DNA of 64,000 bases from Vagococcus_D sp963518325 (lineage in GTDB: Bacteria; Bacillota; Bacilli; Lactobacillales; Vagococcaceae): assembly GCF_963518325.1 (NCBI RefSeq), contig NZ_CAUQJB010000009.1, positions 1 through 64,000 on the forward strand. The letters are read 5' to 3'. Each line of letters begins with the position of its first letter. Within the stretch, counting starts at the first letter, position 1. This document shows, piece by piece, positions 34,501-42,743 of the stretch. The notes under the pieces were generated by a model. The model ran no database searches. It saw only the letters and a program-made list of their open reading frames with translations, and had not been told where the DNA came from. Both the position numbers and the translations under genes were made by a program.

Positions 34501-35180
34501 AAGCTAAAGGTAAAATCCGCAGCTTAAAACGGGAAATTGATAGCTTAGGACCTGTTAACATGGGAGCCATCGAGCAGTATGAAACAGTGAATGAGCGCTA
34601 CACTTTCTTGGTGACCCAGCGGGATGATTTATTAGATGCCAAAGAGAGCTTATTTGAGACGATGACTGAAATGGATGATATTGTCAAAGAGAAGTTTGAA
34701 GAAGTCTTTTCGGCTATTCGTGAAAAATTCAGACTTGTTTTTCCTAATATGTTTGGTGGTGGTCATGCAGACTTACGTTTGACAGACCCGACAGACTTAT
34801 TAAATACTGGGATTGAAATTGTGGCTCAGCCTCCAGGCAAAAAACTACAAAGCTTGAGCTTGTTATCGGGTGGCGAGCGTGCCTTAACGGCGATTGCCTT
34901 ACTATTCTCGATTATTCAAGTGCGTCCAGTGCCCTTCTGTGTGCTGGATGAAGTTGAGGCGGCTCTTGATGAGGCCAATGTGGCTCGTTTTGGTCAGTAT
35001 TTAAGTCATTTTGAGGATGACACTCAGTTTATCGTGATCACTCATAGAAAAGGGACGATGGAAGCAGCCGATGTTTTGTACGGTGTGACCATGCAAGAGT
35101 CTGGTGTATCGAAAATTGTCTCTGTTCGCTTGGAAGAAATTAACGAGCGTGGTGACATTGAAATCGAGACGACAGCTTAA
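31596..35180 (+). CDS. smc: Chromosome partition ATPase SMC
   Basis: 1194 residues from GTG 31596 behind GAAGAAGGGGG; this start gives the conserved opening YLKKIEIAGFKSFAERT. Walker A is VVGPNGSGKSN (about 30-40). Two long coiled coils (about 170-500 and 680-1020) flank a hinge containing GAAQNVIVEDEGAG and MNPGGSMTGGATRKGN. The C-terminal ABC signature is LSLLSGGERALTAIALL, and Walker B is PFCVLDEVEAALDEANV. It organises and segregates the chromosome with ScpA/ScpB. Confidence 0.97.
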   Translation: MYLKKIEIAGFKSFAERTVIEFDRGLTAVVGPNGSGKSNITEAIRWVLGEQSAKSLRGGKMPDVIFAGTTKRKPLNIAEVTVVLDNEQRFLPLDFSEVSVTRRLKRTGESDFYINKQSCRLKDIIDLFMDSGLGKESFSIISQGKVEAIFNSKPEDRRGIFEEAAGVLKYKQRKRQAEQKLFETEDNLNRVQDIIYELEGQLEPLGEQSHIAKKYLQLREQLTSIDVSVTVHEIDQLKDEWQLREVELTEVNQTLESVSASIGDFERTLINLRDKRTRLDEKLDLEQQHLLSVTEAYEQAEGQKNVLVERSKNTEKTTSEYDQTLQSVQAKILGFEAEKASLTEELSKKESKKAELVATVNELTALVETYSKSAKERLAELRSEYVELMQNQANTSNDLKHLDKQYQQESTKNQVAIDQHQQLIEQQAQLSEREEAGRLQLETHTTALERLRREYTAAQKLAHSSKQDLGLKEKQMYDAMGILQQAKARQKSLQELQENYAGFYQGVRAVLKAKDELSGLVGAVAELITVPQELALGIETALGGAAQNVIVEDEGAGRSAIAYLKNKRLGRATFLPLTTIKPRTMNSTVRQDLKGTTGFIGIASELVTYEPRIKNVVENLLGVTILARDLTSANQIAKQVRYQFRVVSLEGDVMNPGGSMTGGATRKGNQGNLFAQAGELQTLTEQVAKMSAELVKREAIVRQLKEEVADADIQLEQLREAGEKARIKEQELKNNIDMLEAERKQLTREQQAFENDSQGLTNFLADYEEQKTALEAQMAAIQESRRQLDEEMNQTDAQEAINTTLREEAQEKLKNRQSRVAVVSEQMVHSQQLIADKDNQLQEAQAEAAKLAEQIRSLTDASSNHAESQESIQGRMAELSERKTSLQALLVSLKDERESVHQKIAELDADLITANKTQQELLGKKAKAEVVKSRSEVGMDNALQHLQEDYSLTYEAGKELYPLEVAFEEAKGKIRSLKREIDSLGPVNMGAIEQYETVNERYTFLVTQRDDLLDAKESLFETMTEMDDIVKEKFEEVFSAIREKFRLVFPNMFGGGHADLRLTDPTDLLNTGIEIVAQPPGKKLQSLSLLSGGERALTAIALLFSIIQVRPVPFCVLDEVEAALDEANVARFGQYLSHFEDDTQFIVITHRKGTMEAADVLYGVTMQESGVSKIVSVRLEEINERGDIEIETTA

Positions 35181-35227
35181 TGAATTTAGTTGAATTAGTC
35201 AACTAAAAAAGAGAGGAAGTTGCTGAC

Positions 35228-36049
35228 ATGATTAAATTAATTGCCATTGATTTAGATGGGACATTATTAAGGGATGATAAACAGATTTCGGCTCGTAATA
35301 TTGAGACCTTGCAACAGGCGAAAGCTCAAGGGGTGAAAGTGGTTCTGTGTACGGGACGTCCGTTAAATTCGGTTGTGGGACACTTGGAAACACTGGGGCT
35401 AACAGAACCGGGCGATTATGCGGTGACCTTTAACGGCGGATTGGTTCAAAAAAATGATACTGGTGAGATCCTATCGAAAGATATTATGAGCTTTGAAGAT
35501 GTGGAGACGATTTACGGATTGACTCACGAGTTGGCGTTACCTCTAGATGTGGTTTCCAATGATACGGTCTATCGTATTCAGCCTCAACCAGTGGCCTATC
35601 CGTCCCTCTATCATCAACTGAACTCTATTTTGGCATTTGAAGACCGAACATTAGCAGACTTACCTCAAAATCGTGATTTTAACAAAATGGTTTGTGCGAT
35701 TGAAGGGGATTATTTGGAACAGCAACTGCCGAAAATCCCAGCTAGTTTTCATGAACGTTACAATATTGTTCGCTCTGGTGAACGACTGTTTGAATTTTTA
35801 AACAAGCATGTGACGAAAGCCAATGGCTTAGTGAAGTTAGGGCAGATATTGGGAATTGACGCCAGTGAGATGATGGCTTTAGGTGATGAAGAAAACGATT
35901 TGTCCATGATTGAATATGCTGGCTTAGGCGTCGCTATGGCCAACGGGTCAGCTGCAATCAAAGAAATGGCTCAGCATATTACAGATTCCAATGAAGAAGA
36001 CGGCGTCGCCAAAGCCGTTGAGAAATTTGTGTTAAATGGAAAGCCATAA
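35228..36049 (+). CDS. Cof-type HAD-superfamily phosphatase
   Basis: 273 residues. The nucleophile motif is DLDGTLL (about 8-14), motif II is TGRP, and motif III/IV is GDEENDLSMIEYAGLGVAMANG. A type IIB cap domain lies between. Members dephosphorylate sugar phosphates or cofactors with broad specificity. The location between smc and ftsY is a recurrent arrangement in Lactobacillales, which supports the order-level placement but says little about substrate. Confidence 0.92.
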   Translation: MIKLIAIDLDGTLLRDDKQISARNIETLQQAKAQGVKVVLCTGRPLNSVVGHLETLGLTEPGDYAVTFNGGLVQKNDTGEILSKDIMSFEDVETIYGLTHELALPLDVVSNDTVYRIQPQPVAYPSLYHQLNSILAFEDRTLADLPQNRDFNKMVCAIEGDYLEQQLPKIPASFHERYNIVRSGERLFEFLNKHVTKANGLVKLGQILGIDASEMMALGDEENDLSMIEYAGLGVAMANGSAAIKEMAQHITDSNEEDGVAKAVEKFVLNGKP

Positions 36050-36165
36050 ATAATGACAACCAGTAGTGGCTGATAGACTAAGGGTTGAGTTAAAGAACAC
36101 GAACAATAAGCAGTAAAACGGATTGTCGCGATTTATAGAACAATCGTAGAAGGAGGGGAAATCGT

Positions 36166-37485
36166 TTGGGATTTTTTGATAAAATAAAAAGAGCATTTAC
36201 TGGCGAACAAGAGGAAACAGTGGAAGAAGTCGTTGAAACTGATGTGGAGCAAGATGAATCAGATGAGCAGGCTGTTGTGGTGGCTGACACCGATGGACTA
36301 GGCGAAGGGCCAGAAGCTAGTGAAGATGAAGGGGAAATAATACCGGATGTCATTGAAGCAGAAGTGAAGCCGGCGGATGTGATGCCTGAAGTGGAGACGA
36401 CAACTGAAGAGATTGAAGCGGAAGTCGAACCAGTTGAACTAACAGAACCGATTGCGGTTGTGGAAGTGGCTCCTGTGGCACCTGAAGAGGTTCCAGAGCC
36501 AGTGGAAGCAATTGAAGAAGTGGCGGAAGTAGAGGTCTCAGCAGAATCAGAAGCCGCTCAGAAAATGGATAAGGGGTTGAAAAAAACCCGTCGAACGTTC
36601 TCACAAGTCTTAAATGAATTAATGGCTAATTTCCGTAGTGTTGATGAAGAATTTTTCGAAGACCTTGAGGAAACATTGATTACAGCAGATGTTGGGTTTG
36701 AAACTAGCATGCGAATTACAGATGAGTTGCGTAAAGAAGTTAAATTGCGTAATGCTAAAAAGAACAGCGACGTTCAAAAGGCGATTGTTGAGAAGATGGT
36801 CGAGATATACGAAGAAAACAGCGAAGGCGAAAATAACCAGTTGAATATTCAACAAGGGTTAACAGTTATGTTATTCGTTGGCGTTAATGGTGTGGGGAAA
36901 ACCACGAGTATCGGAAAACTTGCCAATCAGTATCGTTTAGCAGGTAAAAAAGTTCTGTTGGCGGCGGCGGATACCTTTAGAGCTGGGGCGATTGACCAAT
37001 TAGTTGTTTGGGGTGAGCGCGCGCAGGTTGAAGTAGTTCGTGGCAATGCTGGAGGCGATCCTGCTGCTGTTGTTTACGACGCAGTGGAGAAAGCCAAGGC
37101 TCAGAATGCGGATATCTTATTAGTGGATACTGCAGGTCGTTTGCAAAACAAGGTGAACTTGATGAACGAGCTGGAGAAAATCAAACGAATCATTCAGCGG
37201 GAGATTCCAGATGGACCTCATGAAGTTATGCTGGTAGTCGATGCAACCACGGGGCAAAATGCCATGGTTCAAGCGAAACAGTTTAAAGAAACCACGGATG
37301 TGACGGGATTAGTTTTGACTAAATTAGATGGGACTGCCAAAGGTGGTATGGTTTTGGCGATTCGCAATGAGTTGCACATTCCTGTTAAACTTGTTGGTTT
37401 AGGTGAAGGGATTGACGATTTGCAACCCTTTAATCCGAATGACTTTATCAATGGCATGTTTAAGGAATTATTGGAAGACAATTAG
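36166..37485 (+). CDS. ftsY: Signal recognition particle receptor FtsY
   Basis: 439 residues from a TTG start behind AAGGAGGGG. The N-terminal MGFFDKIKRAF amphipathic helix is followed by a very acidic A domain of Glu/Val repeats (about 16-125). The NG GTPase domain follows, with GVNGVGKTTSIGKLA (P-loop, about 240), DTFRAGA, DTAGRLQNK and TKLDGTAKGG. It docks SRP-ribosome complexes at the membrane. The acidic domain is long and low-complexity but within the range for this group. Confidence 0.96.
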   Translation: MGFFDKIKRAFTGEQEETVEEVVETDVEQDESDEQAVVVADTDGLGEGPEASEDEGEIIPDVIEAEVKPADVMPEVETTTEEIEAEVEPVELTEPIAVVEVAPVAPEEVPEPVEAIEEVAEVEVSAESEAAQKMDKGLKKTRRTFSQVLNELMANFRSVDEEFFEDLEETLITADVGFETSMRITDELRKEVKLRNAKKNSDVQKAIVEKMVEIYEENSEGENNQLNIQQGLTVMLFVGVNGVGKTTSIGKLANQYRLAGKKVLLAAADTFRAGAIDQLVVWGERAQVEVVRGNAGGDPAAVVYDAVEKAKAQNADILLVDTAGRLQNKVNLMNELEKIKRIIQREIPDGPHEVMLVVDATTGQNAMVQAKQFKETTDVTGLVLTKLDGTAKGGMVLAIRNELHIPVKLVGLGEGIDDLQPFNPNDFINGMFKELLEDN

Positions 37486-37488
37486 GGA

Positions 37489-37534
37489 ACAGCAAGTACA
37501 GTGAGTGACATCATTGTACTTGCTGTTTTTTTTT
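37489..37534. terminator. Intrinsic terminator between ftsY and the DeoR regulator
   Basis: AACAGCAAGTACA pairs with TGTACTTGCTGTT around a 13-base loop, followed by eight T on the plus strand. It is convergent and probably serves both genes. Confidence 0.85.
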
Positions 37535-37537
37535 AGC

Positions 37538-38293
37538 TTAATAGAGTAATTCAAAATCGTAGTTATGGGCGCTTTCCAGATAGTCGATACTTGGCTCGGT
37601 ATTGGTAATGAGGACATCGATATGCCGATAGTTTGATAGATTAAAAAAGTGTGGTGAGTCGAATTTTGTTTCATCACAGAGAAGGATGGATTGTTTGGCG
37701 TTGGCCATCAGATGTTGTTTGAAAAGGGCCTGGTTTAAGCTAGCCTCGTAAGTGCCCTCAGAATCGATTCCGCGACATGACAAGAAGCATAGGTCGGCTT
37801 TAAAGTTAGTTAAAAAATTACTAGCCAATTCACCGACGATTGAGGTAGAATTGGTTTTGAGTTCACCACCAGGTAGGTAGACTTTAACATTGTCCATGGA
37901 GCTTAAACTGATGGCGTTACGTAAGCCGTTTGTTACTACGATGATATTGTGAAAGTGTTGCAGGTGCTCACAAATATAAAAAGAGGTGCTGCTAGAATCT
38001 AAAAAAATCGACATGCCATTGCCAATAAAATCGGCAGCAAGAGAAGCGATGTATTTTTTTGCTTCATTATTTTCAGTTTCCCGATAAAAGTGCGAAAACT
38101 CAGTATTACTTTTGGAAATAATGGTAGCGCCACCATGGTGACGTTTGACTAAGCCGTTGTTCTCTAGTTCTAATAAATCTCGGCGAAGGGTGGATAAGCT
38201 ACAGTACAATTGATCGCATAATTCTGCATTGCTCATATTTTTTTTTCTACTCAGTAAGTTCAGAATAGTGGTTTGTCGGATGGTTAAGGTCAA
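37538..38293 (-). CDS. DeoR-family repressor of the fucose operon
   Basis: 251 residues from a TTG start eight bases after AGGAGG. The N-terminal DeoR helix-turn-helix reads LSRKKNMSNAELCDQLYCSLSTLRRDLLELE, followed by VKRHHGGA. The C-terminal DeoRC sensor domain has FLDSSSTSFYICEHL and VTNGLRNAISL. It diverges from the fucose operon, so it is most likely its repressor, relieved by a pathway intermediate such as fuculose 1-phosphate (inference from DeoR-family fucose regulators such as FcsR). Confidence 0.88.
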   Translation of the reverse strand: MTLTIRQTTILNLLSRKKNMSNAELCDQLYCSLSTLRRDLLELENNGLVKRHHGGATIISKSNTEFSHFYRETENNEAKKYIASLAADFIGNGMSIFLDSSSTSFYICEHLQHFHNIIVVTNGLRNAISLSSMDNVKVYLPGGELKTNSTSIVGELASNFLTNFKADLCFLSCRGIDSEGTYEASLNQALFKQHLMANAKQSILLCDETKFDSPHFFNLSNYRHIDVLITNTEPSIDYLESAHNYDFELLY

Positions 38294-38456
38294 GATAAAG
38301 GCCTCCTAAGGTAAATGCTAGCGTAGATTGTGCTAAAAAAATCAGACAAGTTACATCGGGTACTTCCATAATCCTCAGCAAAGAACGGCAGGATGATGTT
38401 TAGTTTACAAGAATGATTGTTGAATAGTTTTGACTGGTTATGACCTAATTTTAGAA

Positions 38457-38519
38457 TAAAAGCGGTAACAATTCAACTTATTGTTCAAATCTATTTTTTC
38501 TTTTCTAAGACCTTATAAT
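38457..38519 (+). promoter_or_regulatory. Fucose operon control region: cre, operator-like repeat, -10
   Basis: TAAAAGCGGTAACA (38457-38470) fits the cre consensus at all but one position. AACAAT (38467-38472) and ATTGTT (38480-38485) are inverted arms seven bases apart and a candidate DeoR operator, overlapping the cre end. TATAAT at 38514-38519 is a good -10 with a poor -35. Together this suggests CcpA plus DeoR control. Confidence 0.55.
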
Positions 38520-38581
38520 AAAAGTATGAAAAATCAGTTGGAGCAAAAGCTGAATTTGGTTTAATTTAGGAGGAAATGATG

Positions 38582-39268
38582 ATGAATGAACAGGCAATCA
38601 AGGAACAAATATGTGAAGTGTGTAATAAGATGTGGCAGTTAGGTTGGGTAGCGGCGAATGATGGCAATGTCAGCGTTAAGCTGGATGAGGAGACTTTTCT
38701 TGCGACTCCGACGGGCATTAGTAAGAGTTTTATTACCCCAGATAAATTATTGAAAATCAATGGTCTGGGAGAGATTATTGAAGGCGCCGAAGGGTATCGT
38801 CCTTCAAGCGAAATAAAAATGCATTTAAAATGCTATCAGGAGCGGGTTGATGTGGGGGCAGTCGTTCATGCACATCCACCTGTGGCCACTGGGTTTGCTT
38901 TGGCAAACATTCCTTTGGACAGTTATTCGTTAATTGAAACGGCTATTGCCATTGGCTCTGTGCCAATCACCCCCTTTGGCACCCCTTCGACAGATGAGGT
39001 ACCAGATGCGATTGCCCCTTATTTACCAGAACATGATGTCTTGTTATTGCAAAATCATGGCGCTTTAGCCGTTGGAGCAGATCTAATCACCGCCTATTAT
39101 CGCATGGAATCATTAGAATTATGTGCGAAAACGACTTTTTATGCTCGTATGTTGCTTGGGGGCAAGCAGGAGGAAGAAATTGAACGGGACACGTTGGAAC
39201 GTTTGTTTTCAATGAGAGAAAATTATAAAGTGACAGGTAAACACCCCGGTTATAAAAAATACAGCTAA
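38582..39268 (+). CDS. fucA: L-fuculose-1-phosphate aldolase (class II aldolase)
   Basis: 228 residues. Of three consecutive in-frame ATGs, the one at 38582 has the best distance (eight bases) to AGGAGG. Class II aldolase features are NDGNVSVKL (about 26-34), ATPTGISK (phosphate binding), the zinc-ligand segment VVHAHPP (His pair), and the third His in LLLQNHGALAVG. The enzyme splits L-fuculose 1-phosphate into DHAP and L-lactaldehyde. It heads an operon containing kinase, mutarotase, isomerase and lactaldehyde reductase, which selects fucose over ribulose or rhamnulose. Confidence 0.87.
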   Translation: MNEQAIKEQICEVCNKMWQLGWVAANDGNVSVKLDEETFLATPTGISKSFITPDKLLKINGLGEIIEGAEGYRPSSEIKMHLKCYQERVDVGAVVHAHPPVATGFALANIPLDSYSLIETAIAIGSVPITPFGTPSTDEVPDAIAPYLPEHDVLLLQNHGALAVGADLITAYYRMESLELCAKTTFYARMLLGGKQEEEIERDTLERLFSMRENYKVTGKHPGYKKYS

Positions 39269-39292
39269 TAACTCTCAGAAAGAAGGGGAATA

Positions 39293-40756
39293 ATGAAAAA
39301 GAATGTCTTAGCCATTGATTTTGGCGGATCAAACGGACGTGTCATCTTAGGTATTTTTGATCAGGGGAAGTTGCGTTTGGAAGAAATTCACCGCTTTCCC
39401 AATCAACCAATTACCAAGCAGGACAGTTTGTATTGGGATTTCCCTCAGCTGTGTCATGAGCTTGTGGTAGGGATCCAAAAAGCAACGTCCCGCTATGAGA
39501 TTGATAGTATTGGGATTGACACCTGGGGAGTGGATTATGGCTTGCTGGATGATAAAGGATTGTTGGCTTATCCGAGACATTATCGAGATCCACGGACTCT
39601 GGGACATTTGGCAAAGGCTTTGGAAAAAATATCTCCAGAAGCTTTATACGCTGCTACAGGCAATCAACTGATGGAGATCAACACCCTCTTTCAGTTGCTA
39701 GCCGAGAAGGAGGTTCTGGAAAAAGCGACGACCTTATTGTTTATGCCTGATTTATTTGGTTATTTTTTGACAGGCAAACGTCAAACTGAAATGACCATAG
39801 CGTCGACTTCCCAATTAATGAACCCCCTAACGTCAGATTGGAATTGGGAAATCATCGAGTTGTTTGACTTGCCGAAAGGGCTCTTTCCAAGAATTGTTTC
39901 GCCGGGTACGTTATTAGGGGCGATTAAACCAGAGCTGGGATTACCTGAGATTCCCGTGCTTAATGTGGGATCTCATGATACAGCCAGTGCCGTTGCCAGT
40001 GTACCGTCCGACCATCGTTTTTTATTTGTTTCTTGCGGAACCTGGTCCTTGGTTGGGACGGAATTGCCGGTCCCTATTTTAACCAAAAAAGCTCAAGCCT
40101 ATAATTTAACCAATGAAAAAGGGCTTAATCAGACAACTCGTTTTTTGAAAAATATTACAGGCTTGTGGATTTTACAAGAGGTTAAAAGGGAATTTGATTC
40201 CTTAGGTCGTCATTATAGTTATCAGGAATTGGAACAATTAGCCTTGGAGGCTGAAAGTATGGCTTGTCTGATTGATACGGATGCACCGGTCTTTCTAGGG
40301 CCAGGTCAGATGATTGAGCGAATTCAATCTTACGCCAAAGAATCTGGTCAGTCGATTCCTATTACAGATGGTCAGTTGATCCGTTGTATTTATGAAAGTT
40401 TAGCCTTTAAATACAAATACACTTTTTTGGAGATTATTGACACGGTAGGTTATGAGTTTGATGGTGTAAACATTGTTGGCGGTGGGGCTAACTCTCAGCT
40501 GTTATGCCAAATGGTGGCCTCGGCTAGTCAGATGACTGTCTATGGAGGTCCCACAGAAGCGACTGCTATCGGCAATATTAATATGCAATTGGTTTATCAC
40601 GGCGCTTTAGGCTCGTTGAAAGAGGGGCGTCTTGCTTTAAAGGTCAGTGAGGCTGTCAAAGGTTATTCGCCTCAGAAGGAATCGAAATGGGATCGGGAAT
40701 TTGGACGCTATCAACAGTTATTAGCTGCTAATAGCGGAGAGGATCGAATAAGATAG
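39293..40756 (+). CDS. fucK: L-fuculokinase (FGGY family, rhamnulokinase-like)
   Basis: 487 residues. FGGY kinase motifs are AIDFGGSNGRV (about 6-16), SIGIDTWGVDYGLLD (about 65-79), SHDTASAVASVP and the C-terminal NIVGGGANSQLLCQM (about 395-409). By sequence it sits closer to rhamnulokinases than to E. coli FucK, a pattern also found in streptococcal fuculokinases. Placement between the fuculose phosphate aldolase and the fucose mutarotase argues for fuculose as substrate. Confidence 0.85.
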   Translation: MKKNVLAIDFGGSNGRVILGIFDQGKLRLEEIHRFPNQPITKQDSLYWDFPQLCHELVVGIQKATSRYEIDSIGIDTWGVDYGLLDDKGLLAYPRHYRDPRTLGHLAKALEKISPEALYAATGNQLMEINTLFQLLAEKEVLEKATTLLFMPDLFGYFLTGKRQTEMTIASTSQLMNPLTSDWNWEIIELFDLPKGLFPRIVSPGTLLGAIKPELGLPEIPVLNVGSHDTASAVASVPSDHRFLFVSCGTWSLVGTELPVPILTKKAQAYNLTNEKGLNQTTRFLKNITGLWILQEVKREFDSLGRHYSYQELEQLALEAESMACLIDTDAPVFLGPGQMIERIQSYAKESGQSIPITDGQLIRCIYESLAFKYKYTFLEIIDTVGYEFDGVNIVGGGANSQLLCQMVASASQMTVYGGPTEATAIGNINMQLVYHGALGSLKEGRLALKVSEAVKGYSPQKESKWDREFGRYQQLLAANSGEDRIR

Positions 40757-40767
40757 GGAGGACAAAA

Positions 40768-41193
40768 ATGTTAAAAAACATACCAAAAGTACTATCACCG
40801 GAATTAGTTAAAGTTTTGCTGGAAATGGGCCATGGGGATGAGTTGGTGATTGCAGATGGTAATTACCCAGCTGCCTCTAATGCTCAGCGCTTAATTAGGC
40901 AAGATGGCCTTGGGGCTGTGGAATTATTATCGGCGATCTTAATGTTGTTGCCAGTCGATACCTATGTGGACTGTGGCATGGCTTTAATGTCAGTTGCTGA
41001 AGGGGAGGATGAGCCGATTATTTGGGAAGCGTTTCATGGCGTTTTTAAGCAGTCGTCCGTTGAAAATAAGAGGGTTGAGTACTTGGAGCGAGGCGCTTTT
41101 TATGAAAGAGGTAAAAAAGCATACGCTATCCTGGCAACGGGTGAGGAAGCCCTTTACGCCAACATCCTCTTACGTAAGGGCGTTGTCAAATAA
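40768..41193 (+). CDS. fucU: L-fucose mutarotase (RbsD/FucU family)
   Basis: 141 residues. The family signature GHGDELVIADGNYPA (about 22-36) is complete, with the catalytic His near 23, and the conserved Tyr-containing C-terminus ends YALLA-like as YANILLRKGVVK. It interconverts alpha and beta fucose anomers so the isomerase receives its preferred form. It lies 11 bp after the kinase gene. Confidence 0.88.
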   Translation: MLKNIPKVLSPELVKVLLEMGHGDELVIADGNYPAASNAQRLIRQDGLGAVELLSAILMLLPVDTYVDCGMALMSVAEGEDEPIIWEAFHGVFKQSSVENKRVEYLERGAFYERGKKAYAILATGEEALYANILLRKGVVK

Positions 41194-41210
41194 GTGTAAG
41201 GGGTGAGGAA

Positions 41211-42743
41211 ATGAAAACGGAACCAATTTTAAAGATGGTAGGGATCAGTAAACAGTTTGGCCCGGTCAAGGCTCTTAAGGGAGTCGACTTTGACTTGTAT
41301 CCAGGGGAAGTCCATGCCTTGATGGGGGAAAATGGAGCAGGGAAATCAACCTTAATGAAAGTCTTAACGGGTATTTATCCGCGAGATGAAGGTCAGATTA
41401 TCTATCAGGGGCAAGAGATTGCCTTTAAGCTACCGAAAGAAGCTATGGATCAAGGGGTTGTGATTGTCCATCAGGAGTTAAACATGATCAGTCATTTAAC
41501 AGTGGCTCAAAATATCTTTATTGGTCGAGAGGACCTGAAATTTGGCTTGTTTACCACAGATGACACCATTAATTGTCAAGCACAAGAACTGTTTGCCTTA
41601 TTAAATATTGAGATTAATCCTAAAGAGTTAGTTGGCAAATTGACAGTAGGGAAACAACAGATGGTGGAGATTGCTAAAGCGATATCCATGAATGCTAAAG
41701 TCATCGTGTTTGATGAACCGACAGCGGCTTTAACTGAATCAGAAATTAAAGAGCTCTTTAAGATCATCGCTGATCTGAGAGATAAGGGAATTGGGATCAT
41801 TTATATTTCCCATCGGATGGATGAAATTAATCAAATTACCGATCGTGTGACGGTTATGCGAGACGGTGAATATGTGGGAACACTAATGACAAAGGCATCA
41901 ACAAAGGATGACATCATCAGTATGATGGTTGGTCGTGTCATTTACGAGGACCCAAAAAGTCAGTCAAATGTGCCAGAAGGAGCGGAAGTGGTCTTAGAAG
42001 TTAAAAATCTTAACAAAGGCCGCCAAGTTATTGACTTAAACTTTACTTTGCGTAAAGGGGAAATTTTAGGGGTTTCAGGTTTGATGGGAGCGGGACGGAC
42101 GGAGATGGCTCGCTTGATTTTTGGTGCAGATACCCGTGACTCGGGTGATATTAAGATTCATGGGAAATCAGTTCTGATAAAGAAACCGACAGATGCTGTC
42201 CAGTATGGTATTGGGTATTTATCAGAGGATCGTAAACGTTATGGTGTGGTGGTAGATATGTCAATTGCCAACAACACGGTGTTAACCTGTTTAGATCGAT
42301 ACAGCCATGGCATGTTAATTAATGAGCAAAAACTGATTAAAAAAAGCGACGAATACGTTAAAGCTTTAGGTACGAAGACTCCTTCGTCACGACAGTTAGT
42401 TCGCAATTTGTCAGGTGGAAATCAGCAAAAAGTGGTCATTGCCAAGTGGTTGGAGCAAGATAGTGAGATTCTGATTTTTGATGAACCGACTCGAGGCATT
42501 GATGTTGGTGCCAAAAATGAAATTTATAAATTAATGAACGAGTTAGCCGCTCAAGGCAAATCGATCATGATGATTTCTTCTGAACTAACCGAGATATTGC
42601 GAATGAGCGATCGAATTATGGTGATGTGTGAGGGGCGGAAAACGGGCGAATTGGATATTTCCGAAGCCAGTCAAGAAAAAATCTTACATTACGCCACATT
42701 AAGAAATGGAGGAGACGTGGATGTCAGAACAGGCACAAAATAA
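41211..42743 (+). CDS. Sugar ABC transporter ATPase (RbsA/MglA type)
   Basis: 510 residues with two fused ABC domains. Domain 1 has Walker A GENGAGKSTLMK (about 41), signature LTVGKQQMVEIAKA and Walker B VIVFDEPTAAL. Domain 2 has a degenerate Walker A (GLMGAGRTEMAR), signature LSGGNQQKVVIAKWL and Walker B ILIFDEPTRGID. This is the usual pattern for ribose/galactose-type importers. Its last 23 bp overlap the permease gene, so translation is coupled. Fucose is the inferred cargo. Confidence 0.92.
   Translation: MKTEPILKMVGISKQFGPVKALKGVDFDLYPGEVHALMGENGAGKSTLMKVLTGIYPRDEGQIIYQGQEIAFKLPKEAMDQGVVIVHQELNMISHLTVAQNIFIGREDLKFGLFTTDDTINCQAQELFALLNIEINPKELVGKLTVGKQQMVEIAKAISMNAKVIVFDEPTAALTESEIKELFKIIADLRDKGIGIIYISHRMDEINQITDRVTVMRDGEYVGTLMTKASTKDDIISMMVGRVIYEDPKSQSNVPEGAEVVLEVKNLNKGRQVIDLNFTLRKGEILGVSGLMGAGRTEMARLIFGADTRDSGDIKIHGKSVLIKKPTDAVQYGIGYLSEDRKRYGVVVDMSIANNTVLTCLDRYSHGMLINEQKLIKKSDEYVKALGTKTPSSRQLVRNLSGGNQQKVVIAKWLEQDSEILIFDEPTRGIDVGAKNEIYKLMNELAAQGKSIMMISSELTEILRMSDRIMVMCEGRKTGELDISEASQEKILHYATLRNGGDVDVRTGTK

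Noticed and set aside
38582..39268. Ribulose-5-phosphate 4-epimerase or rhamnulose phosphate aldolase
   Set aside because: The operon contains FucI, FucU and FucO but no rhamnose or arabinose isomerase, so fuculose phosphate is the most consistent substrate.
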